The notes under the pieces: generated by a model
Told to the model about the DNA's origin: nothing
The model's database searches: none
Seen by the model: only the letters and a program-made list of their open reading frames with translations
Part shown: positions 46,820-56,012 of the stretch, in pieces
How positions within the stretch are numbered: the stretch's first letter is position 1
Layout of the letters: each line of letters opens with the position of its first letter
NCBI RefSeq assembly: GCF_013248975.1
Contig: NZ_JABRWH010000001.1
Location: 3,430,001 to 3,494,000 of the forward strand
Direction of reading: 5' to 3'
Length of the DNA stretch: 64,000 bases
Source of the DNA: Neobacillus endophyticus
GTDB taxonomy: Bacteria; Bacillota; Bacilli; Bacillales; Cytobacillaceae
Program-made: the position numbers and the translations under genes

Positions 46820-46860
46820 ATGTTGGTGGGGATTATCGGATAAATACCATTCACCAACAT
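46820..46860. repeat. Inverted repeat upstream of the alcohol dehydrogenase
   Basis: Perfect 9-bp arms ATGTTGGTG (46820-46828) and CACCAACAT (46852-46860) with 23 nt between, starting 44 bp upstream of the start codon on the minus strand. It could be a regulator site or an mRNA leader hairpin. Confidence 0.5.
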
Positions 46861-47170
46861 CTATAAAAAATTATAAATGGAAGTAAGATACATTCAATGG
46901 TTAAAAATACGCAATTCGTTGATTAAGCAACAAATAGATTGAAAATGTTGATTATCTGAATGAAAGATTGGTTATATCATGATAGTCTAATATAAAAATA
47001 AATGTAATTAATCTAGCAGTCTATGTTAAAACAAAAAATATATTGCTATTCTTTTTAGGTGCATAAAACAAAACGAATTTCTGTTAAAATTTTCATATAT
47101 AAGAATTTGTATATCATTAAAACATATTTTGAAAGGAATGAAATGCTAGAAAGAAGGAGAGTTAGATAAT

Positions 47171-47425
47171 CTTTTATTGATTCAGAAAGAGACAAATGTA
47201 CTAGAAAAAGTAAAACAACAAATATCAGAGGAAGTATATAAATGAATGGAAGAAAAACAACTTTCGGCTAGAAAAATTAGCGCAGCAGTTAGAAGGAATA
47301 GGCTCTGCACAAGTTTCAAGAATAGTGAACGGAGAAAATTACAATATTAATACCCTAATTGAAGTATTAGATTTTTTAGATTTAAAAATTAATTTATCTA
47401 AGAAAAAAAGAGTGAAAGTTATTTG
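47171..47425 (+). pseudogene. Decayed XRE-type helix-turn-helix regulator
   Basis: One frame gives LLIQKETNVLEKVKQQISEE up to a TGA stop, then MEEKQLSARK. After a frameshift near 47275 the sequence continues with LAQQLEGIGSAQVSRIVNG, then ENYNINTLIEVLDFLDLKI to a stop at 47425. Together this is an XRE/HigA-like helix-turn-helix protein of about 85 aa with one nonsense codon and one frameshift. No toxin gene is visible beside it. The surrounding 46861-48019 stretch is otherwise without intact genes and AT-rich. Confidence 0.7.
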
Positions 47426-47692
47426 AGTTAATTTTTTTAGTATAGGAAAATACTAGGATTATTTTTATCCTATGTCCCTTTTGAACATAGAGTTACATAA
47501 TTTGATTTATTATGAGATTTATTTGATATTACGTATCTTCATAATAAACAGAACCCTTATTTCAACTTATATAATTGTATGGAAAAGACTCATTAAGTTC
47601 GGCAGGAATTTGTATACTTTAAATTTATGCAAGTAGAAGAATTAATTTGAAAATTAGTTTAATAAGTAGCCAATAAACAGTTGAGTTAAGAG

Positions 47693-47745
47693 GCCGCAGT
47701 AATCCACGTTTACTATAATTGTGTGATTAATGCGGTTTTTTTGTT
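47693..47745 (+). terminator. Hairpin with T-run downstream of the HTH remnant
   Basis: Stem CCGCAGTAATCCAC/GTGTGATTAATGCGG with minor mismatches, 13-nt loop, followed by seven T. It is probably the old terminator of the decayed locus. Confidence 0.7.
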
Positions 47746-48019
47746 GAAATTCTGATCATAAATTTGGTTTCATAGAGTATTACGTATTGAGCCAATTGAA
47801 AAAAGTAAAAAAATATTACAAAGCCTATTTAACTATTGTTCTAGGTGGAATCTAGGAATATAATAATAGTAAAAAACGACCATAAAATAATGGGCTATCT
47901 GGTATGGATGAAAACGTATGGTAATCAAGAAATAAGAAATATAAAAAAGTTTGAGGGAAGTATCATCAAAATTAGTTGCAAAACCAGAAACATTGAAACT
48001 TTTTTAACATATGGGGTTT

Positions 48020-48108
48020 TTATATATGGGCAAACTTACCGAAAGGTAAGGGCGCAAAGCTATGGGTCTAAGGTTCTATTGCGAACTATGATTGCCAAGT
48101 TGCCGTAA
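48020..48108 (+). ncRNA. Cyclic di-GMP-I (GEMM-I) riboswitch
   Basis: The conserved GEMM-I core is visible in order. GGCAAAC comes first, then a P2 stem TTACC/GGTAA capped by a GAAA tetraloop, then GCGCAAAGC, GGTCTAAGG, the P3 arm, and the closing TTGCCAAGTTGCCG. These are the residues that form the dinucleotide pocket and the tetraloop-receptor contact in the Vc2 class. It lies directly in front of a terminator and, 83 nt on, a GGDEF-EAL gene. An open frame of 87 codons overlaps it and is not a gene. Whether ligand turns expression on or off cannot be read with certainty; a terminator just after P1 is more often an OFF layout. Confidence 0.88.
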
Positions 48109-48113
48109 TAGAA

Positions 48114-48150
48114 AAAGAGCGGCTATGTAATAATAGCCGTTCTTTTTTTA
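48114..48150 (+). terminator. Riboswitch-controlled terminator
   Basis: Stem AGAGCGGCTAT/ATAGCCGTTCT with one G-T pair, followed by seven T, 5-6 nt after the riboswitch. It stands between the aptamer and the coding region and is the likely expression platform. Confidence 0.85.
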
Positions 48151-48190
48151 GTTAAAAACGTTTTTTACTAACGAAGAGGAGTATACCAGC

Positions 48191-50566
48191 ATGAGAATTA
48201 AACAGAAAGTCCTCATATTTATGAGTATTCTAACCATCTTTTCATCCATAGCCTTTTTCATTATAGTGAAGTTTTTTATTCTTAATACTTTTGAAGACGT
48301 TGAAAAAGAATCAATGATTAAGCAATTAAATACAGTTGTCTTTAATCTTAATAATACTTTAAATGAAATCGGCGACAATCTTTTAAACTATTCGAGTTGG
48401 GATGACACGTATTCATTTATACAGAATTACAATCCAGATCGGATTAAAAATAACCTATATATTCAAAGTAATTATGTTAACTCTACCTTTTCATCTCATA
48501 ATTTAAATTTAATTGCGATCATCAATACTAAAGGGAAAGTCGTGTATGGTAGTTCATTTGACTTAAAACAAAATAAGGAAGTTCCCATTTATCCGGATTT
48601 CTTTTCTCATATCCCATCCAGAACTTCTTGGTTGTTACAACATTCGAATCCAAAAAGTGTTAAGAAAGGAATCATCTCTCTTAAGGAAGGTCAAATGCTT
48701 GTGGTATCTGCACCGATCGTAACAAGCAATTTTAATGGACCCATCCGTGGTACGATAGTTTTTGGAAGACTATTAACAAACTTCGAGATCACCTCTCTTT
48801 CAAAGAAAACTCAAAGTTCTCTTGAATTTTCTTCTTATAATAAAGCGGAAGTTCCAAAGGATGTTGAAGTGGCACCTACTATTGATCAGGTGATTAACTA
48901 TATATCTTCTAAATGGATCCATATTGATGGTGAAAATAAAATTTCAGGATACGCTTTGATTCCTGATATTTATGGGCATCCGGCATTTGTTCTACATGTA
49001 AGTTCCAATAGAATGATTTATAATTTATGCAAATATAGCGTGATTTACTTTTTCTTATTTGTTGGGGTACTGTTTCTATTAATGGTCACTTTTATTGTGC
49101 TATTTTTAAATAAGTCTGTCATTTCTCGAATAAGATACTTGATACAAAACATAAATGAAATTATTAATAATAAAGATTTTTCAAAAAGAGTAGCATTTCG
49201 GGGCAATGATGAAGTAGATCATCTTATTCATAAATTTAATATGATGATGACTTCTTTGGAACATTATGAGGAAGTAATTAAAAAACAAGCTTTCTACGAC
49301 CCATTAACTCATTTACCAAATCGCGCCTCGTTTTACGATAAGTTAATGCAACAGATTCAACTATCTAAACGAAACAATAGGAAGTTTTACGTCCTCTTTA
49401 TTGACCTAGATCGTTTTAAGTTTATTAATGACACATATGGTCATGATTATGGAGATTGGATACTGCAGCATGTTGCCATTCAATTAAATCAAAGTGTTCC
49501 CAATGGAACCATAATTTCTCGATTAGGTGGTGATGAATACACCATTTTAATGGAGGATTATTTGGGAGAAAATGAGATTGAAACCATTATTTCCAGCATT
49601 CAAAATAATCTTTCAAAGCCATTTATCATCAATAACCATTCCTTGCATGTAACAGCATCCATTGGAATGAGTGTTTATCCAGATCATGGCGAGGAACCGG
49701 AGGTGCTGATTAAACATGCAGATATGGCTATGTATTCTGTAAAACATAATGGGAAAAATAACTTTCATATGTATTCTGCTCGGTTAGAGCGCCGCATTTT
49801 AGAAAGTGATTTAAATCATGCACTGCTAAATAACGAGTTTACTCTTCTGTATCAACCACAAATTAGTGTTAATACTGGTTTGATGATAGGTGCAGAAGCA
49901 TTGATTCGCTGGAATCATCCATCACTTGGTGTGATCTCACCGAATGAATTTATTCCTATAGCAGAATCGAATGGATTAATAAACGAAATAGGTGAATGGG
50001 TTTTACGAACGGCATGCAGACAAAATGTTATGTGGCAAACTTCCGGGTATTCACCTGTTACAATATCTGTTAATGTTTCTGTAAAGCAATTATACCGAGA
50101 ATCTTTTACTGAACTTGTGAAGAATGTTTTATATGATACCGGGTTATCTCCAGAATATTTAGTTCTTGAGGTGACAGAAAGTGTTCCGCTCGAAAATTAT
50201 GACGAGGTCATAAAAACATTTATACAATTGAAGAACCTTGGTGTAAAAATTGCTATCGATGATTTTGGAAAAGGATACACATCTCTGCAATACTTGGAAA
50301 AATTCCCATTGGATTATATTAAATTAGATAAATCATTAATTGACAACCTCAAAATGGGAATGGAAAGTGTCACTGTAAAAACCATCATTGAATTATGTAA
50401 AGCATTAAATATATCTACAGTAGCAGAAGGTGTAGAAACAAAAGAACAATTCCATTCCCTTTCAAATTATCAATGTGATAAAATTCAAGGTTATTATTTT
50501 AGTAAACCGCTAAGTATAAAGGATTTTGAGAAACTTATGCAATCATCTCAACTAAAAAGCAGGTGA
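48191..50566 (+). CDS. CHASE4-HAMP-GGDEF-EAL cyclic di-GMP turnover protein
   Basis: A 791-aa membrane protein. It has TM1 (about residues 8-30), an extracellular CHASE4-like sensor (40-270), TM2 (275-305), HAMP (305-360), GGDEF (365-530) and EAL (545-785). The cyclase signature is GGDEY, and an RxxD inhibitory site is not seen at the usual place. The EAL domain keeps the catalytic set: EALIRW, SVNVS, LEVTES, DDFGKGYTSL, KLDKSL, AEGVE and KIQGYYFSKP. Phosphodiesterase activity is therefore likely, with cyclase activity possible. Expression passes through the riboswitch upstream, so the enzyme's own product or substrate can control its synthesis. The ATG follows GAAGAGGAG. Confidence 0.93.
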   Translation: MRIKQKVLIFMSILTIFSSIAFFIIVKFFILNTFEDVEKESMIKQLNTVVFNLNNTLNEIGDNLLNYSSWDDTYSFIQNYNPDRIKNNLYIQSNYVNSTFSSHNLNLIAIINTKGKVVYGSSFDLKQNKEVPIYPDFFSHIPSRTSWLLQHSNPKSVKKGIISLKEGQMLVVSAPIVTSNFNGPIRGTIVFGRLLTNFEITSLSKKTQSSLEFSSYNKAEVPKDVEVAPTIDQVINYISSKWIHIDGENKISGYALIPDIYGHPAFVLHVSSNRMIYNLCKYSVIYFFLFVGVLFLLMVTFIVLFLNKSVISRIRYLIQNINEIINNKDFSKRVAFRGNDEVDHLIHKFNMMMTSLEHYEEVIKKQAFYDPLTHLPNRASFYDKLMQQIQLSKRNNRKFYVLFIDLDRFKFINDTYGHDYGDWILQHVAIQLNQSVPNGTIISRLGGDEYTILMEDYLGENEIETIISSIQNNLSKPFIINNHSLHVTASIGMSVYPDHGEEPEVLIKHADMAMYSVKHNGKNNFHMYSARLERRILESDLNHALLNNEFTLLYQPQISVNTGLMIGAEALIRWNHPSLGVISPNEFIPIAESNGLINEIGEWVLRTACRQNVMWQTSGYSPVTISVNVSVKQLYRESFTELVKNVLYDTGLSPEYLVLEVTESVPLENYDEVIKTFIQLKNLGVKIAIDDFGKGYTSLQYLEKFPLDYIKLDKSLIDNLKMGMESVTVKTIIELCKALNISTVAEGVETKEQFHSLSNYQCDKIQGYYFSKPLSIKDFEKLMQSSQLKSR

Positions 50567-50717
50567 TATTTTCTCTCATATTCTTTTAATAATTTCTAGT
50601 TTTCCTTTTGACCTGTTTTGCCATTTTTAAATCTGCGTCTGGAGTTTTAAAACAGCAGTTGAGGCGATGAAGAAGGTTAACGTGTTACCGGATCATAATT
50701 GAATATGAAGAAACATT

Positions 50718-50747
50718 GAGCCCTCAACATGTGTGAGGGCTTTTTTT
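50718..50747 (+). terminator. Terminator after the GGDEF-EAL gene
   Basis: Perfect 8-bp stem AGCCCTCA/TGAGGGCT with seven T. The following stretch 50748-51260 is AT-rich with multiple stops; I see no supportable gene in it. Confidence 0.85.
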
Positions 50748-51260
50748 GGAACATTTCCTATATTTTTATTTTGCATTTTACAAATGGATTTAAAGTAAGC
50801 GAACCACTGCAAAAAAGATAGAATCTAAATATTGACGTTGGGTACTATAGTAAAGAACCTGATTATAATGAGGAAAGAACATCAAGATCAGTTATCCATC
50901 AGTTATAAAAAATAGCAAAAAAATCAACGATCACCATATAATATGGCAGTTAAGGCAAGATTAGCTTCCCATTTGGAAAATCTACAGCTCAAATATAAAA
51001 GTGCTCATGTTGCTAAAACCTCTTCTCTGCTTTGTTAAGTTAATCATAGGAAGATTAAATTGATTGCCAATACTTAAATATAATTCCCTGGTTGCATCGG
51101 AATGTGTCAAAGTTTATTTCGTTTATCAACAGGCATCCATTCAGTGGTAAAGGGAAAACTTTATAAGGAAGCATATGCTAAAAAATTAATTCTAAATAGA
51201 TGCTTTAAACTGGTAAATTTATTGTTAAAGTTTTTACTGTAATATGAAGGAGAAAAATAG

Positions 51261-52214
51261 ATGAAGATCCGTTTTGGGTATGTAGCCAATGCATTAGGTT
51301 TATGGGATGCGAGCCCTTCCAAAACATTGACTTTTACTCGCTATTCAGCTCTTTCTAAAATGGAGCGAATGGACAAACTTAAATCTGTAACAGCACAAAA
51401 TTTGCAGCATACGAAAAGAATTTTGCATTATAATATCGCCCACGAAATCCACTTATATCGATTTTCAAGCTCGCTTGTCCCTTTGGCAACCCACCCGGAA
51501 GTGCTGTGGGATTTCGTTACACCCTTCAGAACCGAGTGGGAAGAACTTGGGCAGCTAATCAAACAATTTGAGCTTCTCCCAAGTTTTCATCCTAATCAAT
51601 TTACCCTATTCACCAGCACTCGGGAAGAAGTGACCATGAATGCTGTATATGATATGGAATATCATTTTAAAATGCTCGAAGCGATGAATGCACTAGAAAG
51701 GGGGATTATAAATATTCATATTGGCGGAGCGTATGGGGATAAAGATACCTCATTAAGACGTTTCCATCGGAATTTTAAAAAATTGCCCAATACTATTAAA
51801 AAACACATAACACTTGAAAATGATGATAAAACCTATGATGTAGAGGAAACACTGATTACTTGTGAAAAAGAAAAGGTTCCAATGGTTCTTGATTATCATC
51901 ATTACGTGGTAAATAAAGGAGAGGTTGACCTCTCACAGTATTTACCACGAATATTTAATACATGGAATAGCTTTGCTACAGTGCCGAAAATCCATATTTC
52001 ATCACCTAAGTCAGACCAAGAGTATCGTTCACATGCTGATTTTGTCTCTTTAGATTTTATCCTCCCTTTCTTAAAAATGACAAAGGTGCTTGATCGGGAT
52101 TTTAATATTATGATCGAAGCCAAGCAGAAAAACCTTGCTATGTTAAAACTCATAGAAGAAATCGCTTCTATTCGAGGAGTCAAACGAATATCCGGCGGAG
52201 AGGTGGAATGGTGA
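51261..52214 (+). CDS. uvsE: UV DNA damage endonuclease UvsE
   Basis: A 317-aa TIM-barrel endonuclease that nicks DNA 5' of UV photoproducts. The family landmarks are FGYVANALGLWDASPSKTLTF, LYRFSSSLVPLATHPE, the metal-binding histidines in FHPNQF, NIHIGGAYGDK, LENDDKTY and DYHHYV, and IEAKQK near the end. It is close in sequence and length to B. subtilis UvsE (320 aa). The ATG follows GAAGGAG. It is followed 37 nt later by a second, more divergent copy. In spore formers UvsE protects spore DNA. Confidence 0.94.
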   Translation: MKIRFGYVANALGLWDASPSKTLTFTRYSALSKMERMDKLKSVTAQNLQHTKRILHYNIAHEIHLYRFSSSLVPLATHPEVLWDFVTPFRTEWEELGQLIKQFELLPSFHPNQFTLFTSTREEVTMNAVYDMEYHFKMLEAMNALERGIINIHIGGAYGDKDTSLRRFHRNFKKLPNTIKKHITLENDDKTYDVEETLITCEKEKVPMVLDYHHYVVNKGEVDLSQYLPRIFNTWNSFATVPKIHISSPKSDQEYRSHADFVSLDFILPFLKMTKVLDRDFNIMIEAKQKNLAMLKLIEEIASIRGVKRISGGEVEW

Positions 52215-52251
52215 ACGGGAAGCCAAATTACTTTAGAATGAGGTGGGTAAA

Positions 52252-53217
52252 ATGACGATTGTACGTCTAGGTTATGTAGCAATGAGCATGGAATTAAAAA
52301 ACGCATCACCTTCACAAACCATGACATTTAAGCAATTCCAAAAGATTGAAGACAGGGAAGCTGCTATTCGTAAATTGGAACGTATTTCGTTATCGAATTT
52401 ACAAAATACACTTAGAATTCTAAAGCATAATGCAGCATCTGATATCCATTTTTATCGTTTTTCTTCCCGCCTAATCCCTCTAGCAAACCATGAAGAACTA
52501 CTTGATTGGAATTATTTGAAGCCACTAAATAAACTGCTGCGTGAGATTGGTGATTTTGCCAATAAACACGAAATAAGAGTTGATTTTCATCCGGATCATT
52601 TTGTGCTCATTAATTCCATGAAGAAAGAGATTTTACAAAATTCCATCCAAACGTTGAAGATGCATTATTTATTATTAAAAGAGATGGGGATTGAACCAAC
52701 TCATCGCTGTGTCATGCATGTGGGAGGCAATTATAAGGAGACGGATGTATCGCTTGAACGTTTTATAGATAATTGGATGGTCGTCCCGAGATCGATTCAA
52801 AAAATGATTATGCTTGAAAATGACGATACTTCATTTACCCTGGAGGATACGCTTTACTTATGTGAAAAACTTGAAATTCCTCTTGTTTTTGATTATCATC
52901 ATCATCTTGCTCACCATCGAAATGCTGATTGGGAAGTTCATTGGAAACGAGTCATCCAAACGTGGAGACATTCTCCACTTCCCGTAAAAATGCATATTTC
53001 CAGTCCAAAAAGCCAAAAAGAATTTCGCTATCATGCTGATTTTGTTGATATAAATATGTTCTTTCGGTTTTTGAATGCAATTAAGGGCAGTGTTTTACAA
53101 ATTGACTGCATGATTGAAGCAAAAAGTAAAGATGAAGCCTTGTTCCATTTAATGGAAGAGATTAAGGGCAGGAATGATGTGGAAGTCATTAATGGCTCTT
53201 CATTTTATTTAAAATGA
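52252..53217 (+). CDS. Second UvsE-type UV endonuclease, divergent paralogue
   Basis: A 321-aa member of the UVDE family, in tandem with uvsE. It keeps the barrel landmarks LGYVAMSMELKNASPSQTMTF, FYRFSSRLIPLANHEE, FHPDHF, MHVGGNYK, LENDD, DYHHHL, HISSPKSQKEFRYHADFVD and IEAKSK. The metal ligands are thus preserved, while the rest is clearly diverged from the first copy. The ATG at 52252 follows GAGGTGGG; the frame opens at 52243. The two genes are probably co-transcribed. A different lesion preference is possible but is only inference. Confidence 0.88.
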   Translation: MTIVRLGYVAMSMELKNASPSQTMTFKQFQKIEDREAAIRKLERISLSNLQNTLRILKHNAASDIHFYRFSSRLIPLANHEELLDWNYLKPLNKLLREIGDFANKHEIRVDFHPDHFVLINSMKKEILQNSIQTLKMHYLLLKEMGIEPTHRCVMHVGGNYKETDVSLERFIDNWMVVPRSIQKMIMLENDDTSFTLEDTLYLCEKLEIPLVFDYHHHLAHHRNADWEVHWKRVIQTWRHSPLPVKMHISSPKSQKEFRYHADFVDINMFFRFLNAIKGSVLQIDCMIEAKSKDEALFHLMEEIKGRNDVEVINGSSFYLK

Positions 53218-53376
53218 TAGGGAGAGCTATCAATGATGTTATTTGCTAATTCTGACTAGATTTCGGCCTTTTCAAATTGTATTTCAAGGAATACATAGTT
53301 CGGATGATTCGGAAGATAGAGAGCATATACATTAATTACAACAGTTACTTCACAGGATGAATTGAAATAACAGAGA

Positions 53377-53406
53377 AACAGCACCTCAATTCGTAGGTGC
53401 TGTTTC
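53377..53406 (+). terminator. Terminator after the uvsE pair
   Basis: Perfect stem AAACAGCACCT/AGGTGCTGTTT with an 8-nt loop. The T-run is short. Confidence 0.65.
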
Positions 53407-53598
53407 GTTGTCAGGAAACTAATAATCCATTGATCGAACAAAAAGACTTGTGTTTATTTTATTAAACCAGCAACACAGTAATAGGAATAAAGAGGGCAAT
53501 CATAATTGAAAGCCGCATGCTTTGACCTACTGTATGCACTCAATCAATAAAATTTTTAATACGGGTTTTCACATTCAATTGGATAGTATTTTATAAAA

Positions 53599-53838
53599 TT
53601 AACACCAGCCACCATTATCACAATCCGTATATTTTGCATCTGGTTGATCGGTGACCGTGACATGCTGATAAATTTTTGTGTGTTCTGCTTGAAAGTGATG
53701 TTCTAATTCAATCTGTATATTTTCTGGAAGATTTATTTTTCCAATCGGGGTATTCTCTAAGAATAATTCTATTTCTCCATTCTTGATTTTACCCGTTACT
53801 CTGTCTGTTACATCAATTTTTTGTTGTTTTAATGCCAT
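53599..53838 (-). CDS. Small YusG-like (DUF2553) protein
   Basis: A 79-aa soluble protein starting ALKQQKIDVTDRVTGKI and ending DAKYTDCDNGGWC. The overall form and cysteine-containing tail resemble the YusG/DUF2553 family of Bacillus as I recall it, so the family call is tentative. The ATG has AGGTGGAAAG upstream. No function is known. It is the leftmost gene of a minus-strand group. Confidence 0.6.
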   Translation of the reverse strand: MALKQQKIDVTDRVTGKIKNGEIELFLENTPIGKINLPENIQIELEHHFQAEHTKIYQHVTVTDQPDAKYTDCDNGGWC

Positions 53839-53969
53839 ACTCTTTCCACCTTCTCATCATTAAGTATAGGTTCCCTTTTTTTAAAGAAAGGGATATGAAA
53901 ATTAAATGAAAACGATGTTTGTTGACGCTTATTTTCTTTATTTCAGGCTTAAGGTACATCAATAAATAT

Positions 53970-54425
53970 CTATTGGGTTTTTATTTTCGTAATCCCAAGT
54001 GCAGAATTTTCCCATAAGATTTTTTCGACTGATTCCCATTGATGTTCTTCGCATCTTACCATCAGAACAATTTCAGCTGTGATTTTTTTTAACCCTTTTT
54101 TATTCTTTTTAACGATGATCATTTTAATAAGAAACCCTAAAAGTAAACCACTTACGGCTCCGATAATCCCCCATATAATAGGACCCCATTTTAGAACATA
54201 CCCGTATATAGCTCCTAAAAGCATGAAACACGTTCCTAAGATGGCTCCTCCATCAAACAAGCTAAATCCATCCGACTTATGAATCGTATCAAATAGTTGT
54301 CTTGGTTCCGTCCGCTTATCAAGTGGTGCAGCTAATATTTTTTCTTTTGGGATCTCTTTTTGTTCAAGGGCAGAAATCGCTAATTCAATAAAAAGGCAAT
54401 TTTCGAAAGTAGCAATAACAAACAA
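53970..54425 (-). CDS. Hypothetical membrane protein with glycine-rich helices
   Basis: A 151-aa protein with a soluble ferredoxin-like N-terminal part (VIATFENCLFIELAISAL) that resembles stress-protein or permease regulatory folds only in outline. Two central glycine-rich transmembrane helices follow (FDGGAILGTCFMLLGAIYG and IIWGIIGAVSGLLLGFLI), and a soluble C-terminal half repeats the same beta-alpha-beta form. The likely start is a TTG at 54425 with a weak site. It lies 12 nt downstream of the larger membrane gene at 54438 and is probably in its operon. Not recognised. Confidence 0.65.
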   Translation of the reverse strand: MFVIATFENCLFIELAISALEQKEIPKEKILAAPLDKRTEPRQLFDTIHKSDGFSLFDGGAILGTCFMLLGAIYGYVLKWGPIIWGIIGAVSGLLLGFLIKMIIVKKNKKGLKKITAEIVLMVRCEEHQWESVEKILWENSALGITKIKTQ

Positions 54426-54437
54426 ATGTTTTCACAC

Positions 54438-55208
54438 TCACTTTTTTATTGGGAACTCAAAATTTTTATCCTGATATGTCTGTCGCAGATATTTTGACAT
54501 TTCTTTTTCGAATAATTTGTTATTTTCAATGGCTGAAATATAGGCATCGTAAATGATAAACAAGTAAATTGAAGGAAAATAAAGTGTCCATTGCATATTC
54601 AGAACTTGTTTAGCCTGTATAAAATTCCCTACCATTGTGAGGTGGATAGATTCCAGAATATGCCCAAAATAACAAATTGATACGGTATAGATAAAGATGA
54701 AAAAACCGGATATAACATTATGGAGATAAAGCTGCCCAAGACCAGGGAATAACGCTGACCAGCATAAAGCAATCCATGGCTTTCGTTTATCCATGTAGTT
54801 CATGTCCCATGATCCCATTTTGATATTTAAGATAGGGGCATCCTCACGATCTGCTAATAAATATTGTTTGTTTAAATCGACGGTTGTTCGATAACTGTCC
54901 CATATTCCAAACATATAGATGGCCACATAAAAGATTAGCCATTTTTCATCCAATACTGCTTTAGCTTTGTTAAACTCCCCTAATAAGGAATAGAAAATGC
55001 CAAGGTTTACATTTGCCTTTCGGTTGATAAACGTCTCCCAAATAATCAATGTAAAGGCAGATGCATATCGATGCTGTAAAAAATGGCCAAATCCTGGATA
55101 GGAAAATGAAAAAAAGGCTACAACCCAAGGGTTTTTTAAATGGAGTTGTGTTGTAGTCAATTGAGAGAAATATGCCCTTTGTCTTCGGAAGGGAGGAATT
55201 TGATTCAT
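54438..55208 (-). CDS. Hypothetical multi-pass membrane protein
   Basis: A 256-aa protein with an internal duplication. Two similar halves each contain a motif like NPWVVAFFSFSYPGFGHFLQHRY or PWIALCWSALFPGLGQLYLH, followed by hydrophobic segments and an aromatic/Asp-rich end (FGIWDSYRTTVDLN and FIIYDAYISAIENN). The PGxGxxY/F element resembles TM2-type hairpins. The ATG follows AGAGGAAC. It is the first gene of a two-gene unit with 53970-54425. The function is unknown. Confidence 0.72.
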   Translation of the reverse strand: MNQIPPFRRQRAYFSQLTTTQLHLKNPWVVAFFSFSYPGFGHFLQHRYASAFTLIIWETFINRKANVNLGIFYSLLGEFNKAKAVLDEKWLIFYVAIYMFGIWDSYRTTVDLNKQYLLADREDAPILNIKMGSWDMNYMDKRKPWIALCWSALFPGLGQLYLHNVISGFFIFIYTVSICYFGHILESIHLTMVGNFIQAKQVLNMQWTLYFPSIYLFIIYDAYISAIENNKLFEKEMSKYLRQTYQDKNFEFPIKK

Positions 55209-55534
55209 AAATTGTTCCTCTTAATTTTAAAAGTATTTAAATTTATATTTACCAGTTGGGGGATATTTATCCATTAAATGTAAGATCTAAAAATATAGTT
55301 GATCAATCGTTATACCACCCTATACTTTTCATTCTATTTCTTATAAGAATATTCTTGAATATCCTTTCCATAGTTGTAAGAATCAATGTAATTAGGATCA
55401 TTTCCATTACCTGAGTTAAGGGAACTGGTATAATTTATGAAAAATACGTATTAAGATACAAGTGACGTGATATTAATGAAATCTTCTTTAAGCTACGAGT
55501 ACCACGACTTTTTAACGGTTTAGTAAATGATTGG

Positions 55535-55780
55535 TTAGATCGCGTAGAAGATTTTCTTATCTGATTCTCCCTTTTTCATATATATAATAAATAAATAAAT
55601 AAAGAGGGTTCCTGCAATAAAAGAATATTGAAGAACCCCTATGTTAAGTCTTATTAGATTAAGAGGATTTTTACTAATAAATAGAGGGAAGGAAGTGAAA
55701 ATAGGGACAGGTAATAAAAAAATAATTACCACTTGACTGATAGGAATTATATGATTTAGAATATCATTAAAGATTTCCAA
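55535..55780 (-). CDS. Short hydrophobic open frame, doubtful gene or remnant
   Basis: An 81-codon frame with three hydrophobic stretches (IIPISQVVIIFLLPVPIF, VLQYSFIAGTLFIYLFIIY). Its only start is a TTG without a clear Shine-Dalgarno sequence. It may be the C-terminal remnant of a larger membrane protein. The rest of 55209-56012 contains a hairpin at 55807 and scattered short frames, none of them convincing. Confidence 0.3.
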   Translation of the reverse strand: MEIFNDILNHIIPISQVVIIFLLPVPIFTSFPLFISKNPLNLIRLNIGVLQYSFIAGTLFIYLFIIYMKKGESDKKIFYAI

Positions 55781-55806
55781 AATTTATATAAGCCGACTGG
55801 ATAACT

Positions 55807-55860
55807 GGAGGCTCCCAATTCAAGACATTTGTCACCTTGAACTGGGAGCCTCTTTGTTTT
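55807..55860 (+). terminator. Long hairpin upstream of the monooxygenase cluster
   Basis: Arms GGAGGCTCCCA and CAAG pair with CTTG and TGGGAGCCTC, followed on the plus strand by TTTGTTTTT. No plus-strand gene precedes it within 2 kb. It lies about 150 nt before the first gene of the cluster, so it could be a leader attenuator as well as a leftover terminator. Confidence 0.55.
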
Positions 55861-56012
55861 TCTTCATGCCTTTTAAATTAGAAAGGAGATGAAAATGTGA
55901 TCAAAACTATAAATTTTTCAATCAGCTAAAGTATTACTGTTCTAAACAGTCGGAAATAGGATAGGTTTCAATATTCAGATATGTGAACTTGGATTTAAGG
56001 AGGGAAATATAA

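Noticed and set aside
47171..47425. Toxin-antitoxin system
   Set aside because: Only a broken helix-turn-helix half is seen, with no toxin gene on either side.
47845..48108. An 87-codon plus-strand frame
   Set aside because: Its 3' half is the cyclic di-GMP-I riboswitch, and the encoded sequence shows no family resemblance.
55321..55440. Minus-strand tail reading NYTSSLNSGNGNDPNYIDSYN before a stop
   Set aside because: It has the look of a real C-terminus, but only about 33 codons are open and no start or upstream coding part exists, so it is at most an unidentifiable remnant.
55806..56012. SAM (S-box) riboswitch before the sulfur-related cluster
   Set aside because: The hairpin is present but none of the conserved S-box core sequences can be found.
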